64,000 bases of DNA, taken from the NCBI RefSeq assembly GCF_029937755.1, contig NZ_JAPYPG010000006.1, positions 207,185 through 271,184 of the forward strand, given 5' to 3'. The notes beneath the pieces were generated by a model that was not told the DNA's origin, searched no databases, and worked only from the letters and a program-made list of their open reading frames with translations. The translations under genes were made by a program, and so were the position numbers. This document shows positions 61,469-64,000 of the stretch, piece after piece (positions within the stretch are counted from its first letter, which is position 1; each line of letters opens with the position of its first letter). This DNA comes from Henriciella sp. GTDB taxonomy: Bacteria; Pseudomonadota; Alphaproteobacteria; Caulobacterales; Hyphomonadaceae.

Positions 61469-62343
61469 GCTTCAACAACTTCCGAATGCTGGCGCAGAAA
61501 ATTACTGACAGCCGTGGTGAATACATCGTTGTTGTCGCCAGCCACCATGTGTCGCGCACCAGCAACATCTGTGAAGTGGGCTTGAGGCAATAAAGCCTGG
61601 AATTTTTGCACTGAGGCCTCCGAGACAAGCTCACTCATGCGTCCACGCACCAAATGAACAGGAACAGTGATGTTGCGTACCGATTGCTCAAGGTCCCCAG
61701 CTCTCTCGACGGCTGATCGCTTCATAACCCCTTGAATGAAGGCCGGGTCCCAATGCCAACGCCAGCGTTTGTCCTGACCTTGCCGAAGGTTTTTGCGCAA
61801 GCCGTCAAGATCTGTCGGTCGGGGCCTGTGAGGTAAATATTGCGCGATAACATCTGCGGCCTCCTCCAGCGTCGCAAATCCATCCACGCTATGCTCGGCC
61901 ATAAAGCCGATTATCTTTGCGACGCCGCTAGCTTCCATGTTTGGCGTAATGTCCACCAAAGTGATTGAAGCAAAAGCTTTTGGTTGCAGCATGCCAGCAC
62001 CGACCATGGCACCGAGCCCGCCGAGCGAGGCGCCGACAATGTGAGGTGCACGCCCTTCGTCGCTTAGCTGCTCCGCGACAGCGACCAGATCACGCCCGAA
62101 GGCCTCCAGAGAATAGTCGCCATCCTCAGCCCATTCGCTATCTCCGTGCCCTCGAAGATCTAGGGCAATAGAATAAAATCCTTGCTGACCAAGCGATCTG
62201 GCTGCGCCTTTCCACGCATGGCGAGTCTGACCACCTCCGTGAGCAAATATTACAGTTGGCGCAGAGTTCTGACCGTAAGCGGAATAGGTCAGTGTCAGAC
62301 CACTTGCTTGGATTTCTCGCTCGCAACCGTCATTCATAGCCAT
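61465..62343 (-). CDS. alpha/beta hydrolase (intact paralogue)
   Basis: 292 residues. Oxyanion loop FAHGGGQTRHAWKGAARSLG, nucleophile elbow HIVGASLGGLGA (Ser106), DLRGHGDSEW, and His in VAGARHMVAGDNND. Family resembles esterase/C-C hydrolase/haloperoxidase-like members; substrate unknown. First gene of the four-gene operon; divergent from the MarR gene, 77 bases apart. The frameshifted paralogue is at 46705-47588. Confidence 0.92.
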   Translation of the reverse strand: MAMNDGCEREIQASGLTLTYSAYGQNSAPTVIFAHGGGQTRHAWKGAARSLGQQGFYSIALDLRGHGDSEWAEDGDYSLEAFGRDLVAVAEQLSDEGRAPHIVGASLGGLGAMVGAGMLQPKAFASITLVDITPNMEASGVAKIIGFMAEHSVDGFATLEEAADVIAQYLPHRPRPTDLDGLRKNLRQGQDKRWRWHWDPAFIQGVMKRSAVERAGDLEQSVRNITVPVHLVRGRMSELVSEASVQKFQALLPQAHFTDVAGARHMVAGDNNDVFTTAVSNFLRQHSEVVEA

Positions 62344-62360
62344 AATAAATTCCCTAAAAT

Positions 62361-62374
62361 ATTATTGTTATAAT
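62361..62374. promoter_or_regulatory. candidate MarR operator
   Basis: ATTAT-TGTT-ATAAT palindrome in the 77-base A/T-rich gap between the divergent hydrolase operon and MarR gene, positioned to block both promoters. Confidence 0.45.
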
Positions 62375-62420
62375 CCTAAATGGAAGGTAACTCACAAATA
62401 AAGTAAACCGGAATGATATT

Positions 62421-62888
62421 TTGAAAATTCCAATTGCCGAAAATAGCTTTGTCGGACGCATGGGGGATGATGAGCGAGTGAATCTCAGCTTTTTGCTGGC
62501 AGAAGTTACTCGCTTGTTGCGAGCGGCCTTTGATCAGGAAATGGAGCGGCTGGACTTAACGCGGTCACAGTGGCACGCCTTGATTTACGTACTCAGGCTG
62601 AAGGCAGCGTCTCAAACCCAACTTGCCGAGGCATTAGAAGTTGCCCGTCCATCTGTTGGCACACTGATCGATCAGTTGGAGAAATCCGGCTACGTAACGC
62701 GTGAGGCTGACACGCAGGATCGTCGTATTTGGCGAGTGGTGCCGACAGAGTTTGCGTTGGCGAGATCAGAAGAGATCGCGCGCCTCGCCGAAAGTGTTGC
62801 TAACAATGCCTTTGGCGGTCTGTCTCAAGAGCAAATAGAGGCAGCGTCATCAGTGATCCAGGTCATTAGACAAAACCTGGCTAGCTGA
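62421..62888 (+). CDS. MarR-family regulator
   Basis: 155 residues. Winged HTH: LTRSQWHALIYVLRLKAASQ, TQLAEALEVARPSVGTLIDQ, LEKSGYVTREADTQDRRIWR. Start at TTG 62421 with GGAATGA before it; ATG 62460 is the alternative. Divergent from the hydrolase-thioesterase-adaptor-pump operon, which it probably represses until a toxic ligand or intermediate binds. Paralogous to the 51667 gene. Confidence 0.9.
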   Translation: MKIPIAENSFVGRMGDDERVNLSFLLAEVTRLLRAAFDQEMERLDLTRSQWHALIYVLRLKAASQTQLAEALEVARPSVGTLIDQLEKSGYVTREADTQDRRIWRVVPTEFALARSEEIARLAESVANNAFGGLSQEQIEAASSVIQVIRQNLAS

Positions 62889-62919
62889 CATTCGATCTGA
62901 CCCAGCCCGTGATTCGGAC

Positions 62920-63152
62920 GGCATTGTCAGCGCAACCGAGCGATTGAGCGGGTAGGGCAGGTCGGTTAGCGTTTCGGGATGTCCCGAGATCCGTTCCGAT
63001 ATTTCAAAACATCGCCCGAGATCATCCAGCTTGCGGTGATGATGTATGTGCGCTTTCCGCTTTCTTTGCGGAATGTCGAAGACCTCCTGCATGAGCGCGG
63101 CATCGACGTCTGCCATGAGAGCGTGCGGCTCTGGGTCGACCGGTTCGGTCCG
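62920..63152 (+). mobile_element. IS6-family truncated copy C
   Basis: Left end GGCATTGTCAGCG at 62920 and transposase N-terminus from 62979 (MSRDPFRYFKTSPEIIQLAV to VRLWVDRFGP). It is interrupted after TCCGA at 63152 by the left end of copy B. The remainder of copy C is not found to the right in this window. Confidence 0.92.
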
Positions 63153-63954
63153 AGGCATTGTCAGGGGAACCGGCCCTTAACCGGAGTTAGATAGCTGGGT
63201 TGAATGACCAACTCGCCTTTTCGCTACTTTAAGACGTCGCCTGAGATCATCCAGCTAGCGGTGATGATGTACGTCCGTTTCCCGCTCTCGCTTCGGAACG
63301 TCGAAGACCTCCTGCACGAGCGTGGAATCGATATCTGCCACGAGAGTGTCAGGAAGTGGGTCGACCGGTTCGGTCCGATGTTCGCTGGCAAGATCAGAGT
63401 GAAGCGAGCCAGCTACATGCGCCAGATCCCGCAATGGCAGTGGCACCTGGACGAGGTCTTTGTGAAGATCAACGGCGAGACCCATTACCTCTGGCGCGCT
63501 GTCGATCATGAGGGCGAGGTTCTCGAAAGCTATGTTACAAAAACCCGTGATAAAACAGCGGCCTTGCGGTTCCTGAGAAAAGCGATGAAGCGCTACGGCG
63601 CACCGCGGACTGTCGTCACCGACCGACTCAGGTCCTATGGCGCTGCCATGAAAGACATCGGTAATATCGACCGCCAGGAGGTCGGTCGCCATCTGAACAA
63701 TCGGGCCGAAAACTCGCATCTACCGTTCCGGCGAAGAGAGCGGGCGATGCTGAGGTTCAGGCGAATGTCGAACCTGCAGAAATTCGCTTCGACCCACGCC
63801 TCTTTCTATAATCATTTCAACCTAGACCGCCACATCAACCGCCGCCAGACTTTCAAATCCCAGCGTGATGCCGCTCTCCTCGAATGGCGTCAGCTTTTAG
63901 CTGGATAGGGACGGCGCGCCTAAAGCTGCTGGAGACGGGTTCGCATTAGACTGA
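63153..63954 (+). mobile_element. IS6-family insertion sequence copy B
   Basis: Left end GGCATTGTCAGGGGAACCGG at 63153, inside copy C. Right side GCTGGAGACGGGTTCGCATT then AGACTGA ending about 63954, again lacking the expected mirror of the left terminus. About 802 bp. Sequence after it (63955-64000) is not IS-like. Confidence 0.88.
63204..63908 (+). CDS. IS6-family transposase (copy B), full length
   Basis: 234 residues: N-terminal MTNSPFRYFKTSPEIIQLAV, DDE residues in WHLDEVFVKINGETHYLWRA, VVTDRLRSYGA and NNRAENSHLPFRRRERAM, ending ALLEWRQLLAG. Intact and longer than copy A by the seven terminal residues. It probably supplies transposase for the family of ends in this region. Confidence 0.93.
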   Translation: MTNSPFRYFKTSPEIIQLAVMMYVRFPLSLRNVEDLLHERGIDICHESVRKWVDRFGPMFAGKIRVKRASYMRQIPQWQWHLDEVFVKINGETHYLWRAVDHEGEVLESYVTKTRDKTAALRFLRKAMKRYGAPRTVVTDRLRSYGAAMKDIGNIDRQEVGRHLNNRAENSHLPFRRRERAMLRFRRMSNLQKFASTHASFYNHFNLDRHINRRQTFKSQRDAALLEWRQLLAG

Positions 63955-64000
63955 TGGGGTGGACGGCCCCTCCCACCGGCATCGTGATGTGCCATGCTGG

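Overview
The window looks like chromosome of an alphaproteobacterium, most likely of the Hyphomonadales (Hyphomonas/Henriciella-like). The evidence is the mitochondrial-type F1 assembly chaperone ATP12 next to an RluA pseudouridine synthase and a HAD phosphatase, a propionyl-CoA carboxylase beta subunit, very GC-rich housekeeping genes, and TonB receptor, CYP153 and acyl-CoA catabolic genes typical of marine hydrocarbon or lipid users. The genus is inferred from gene content only.

Layout. (1) 1-9.74 kb is ordinary high-GC core: RluA-type synthase, HAD phosphatase, small lipoproteins, ATP12, PccB, a DoxX protein and an alkylsulfatase-like metallo-beta-lactamase lipoprotein. A lower-GC serine protease gene is lodged among them. 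(2) A tRNA-Ser(GCU) at 9.81 kb marks the edge of a mosaic island. (3) 9.9-29.6 kb is a mobile and defence island. It holds two repeat arrays, a large serine recombinase with DUF2924 and DUF3489 partners, a type II CBASS locus (CD-NTase, Cap2, Cap3) with a divergent four-TM effector, an integrase remnant, a DUF4145 gene with an unknown partner, and a C-protein-like regulator with a GACT-N3-AGTC box opposite a PD-(D/E)XK-like gene. It also holds a ParB/methyltransferase-DUF5681-terminase module, the remains of a MORC ATPase/Dcm/Vsr restriction-type locus, and two nested IS3-family elements. (4) 29.8-33.5 kb encodes a glycosyltransferase, two SAM methyltransferases and a terpenoid-cyclase-fold protein. 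(5) 33.8-46.2 kb is a catabolic cluster: CYP153, a FadR-type regulator, then a nine-gene run of nitronate-monooxygenase-like, Coq4-like, Ltp2-like thiolase-fold aldolase, DUF35, two acyl-CoA dehydrogenases, acyl-CoA synthetase, Baeyer-Villiger monooxygenase and alpha/beta hydrolase. (6) 46.7-62.9 kb holds two related modules with paralogous hydrolase, thioesterase, MarR regulator and TonB receptor. One has a frameshifted hydrolase. The other is a four-gene overlapping operon that continues into an RND efflux adaptor and pump. (7) IS6-family copies and scars punctuate everything right of 33.5 kb and probably assembled regions 5 and 6.

How the genes fit together (inference). TonB receptors import a hydrophobic substrate. 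CYP153 and the Baeyer-Villiger enzyme oxidise it, the hydrolase opens the ester or lactone, and the synthetase, dehydrogenase pair and aldolase/DUF35 pair shorten the acyl chain as CoA thioesters. FadR- and MarR-type repressors probably sense intermediates, and the RND pump probably exports toxic substrate or intermediates. A cyclic terpenoid, an alicyclic hydrocarbon or a steroid-like side chain would fit, but the substrate cannot be read from sequence.
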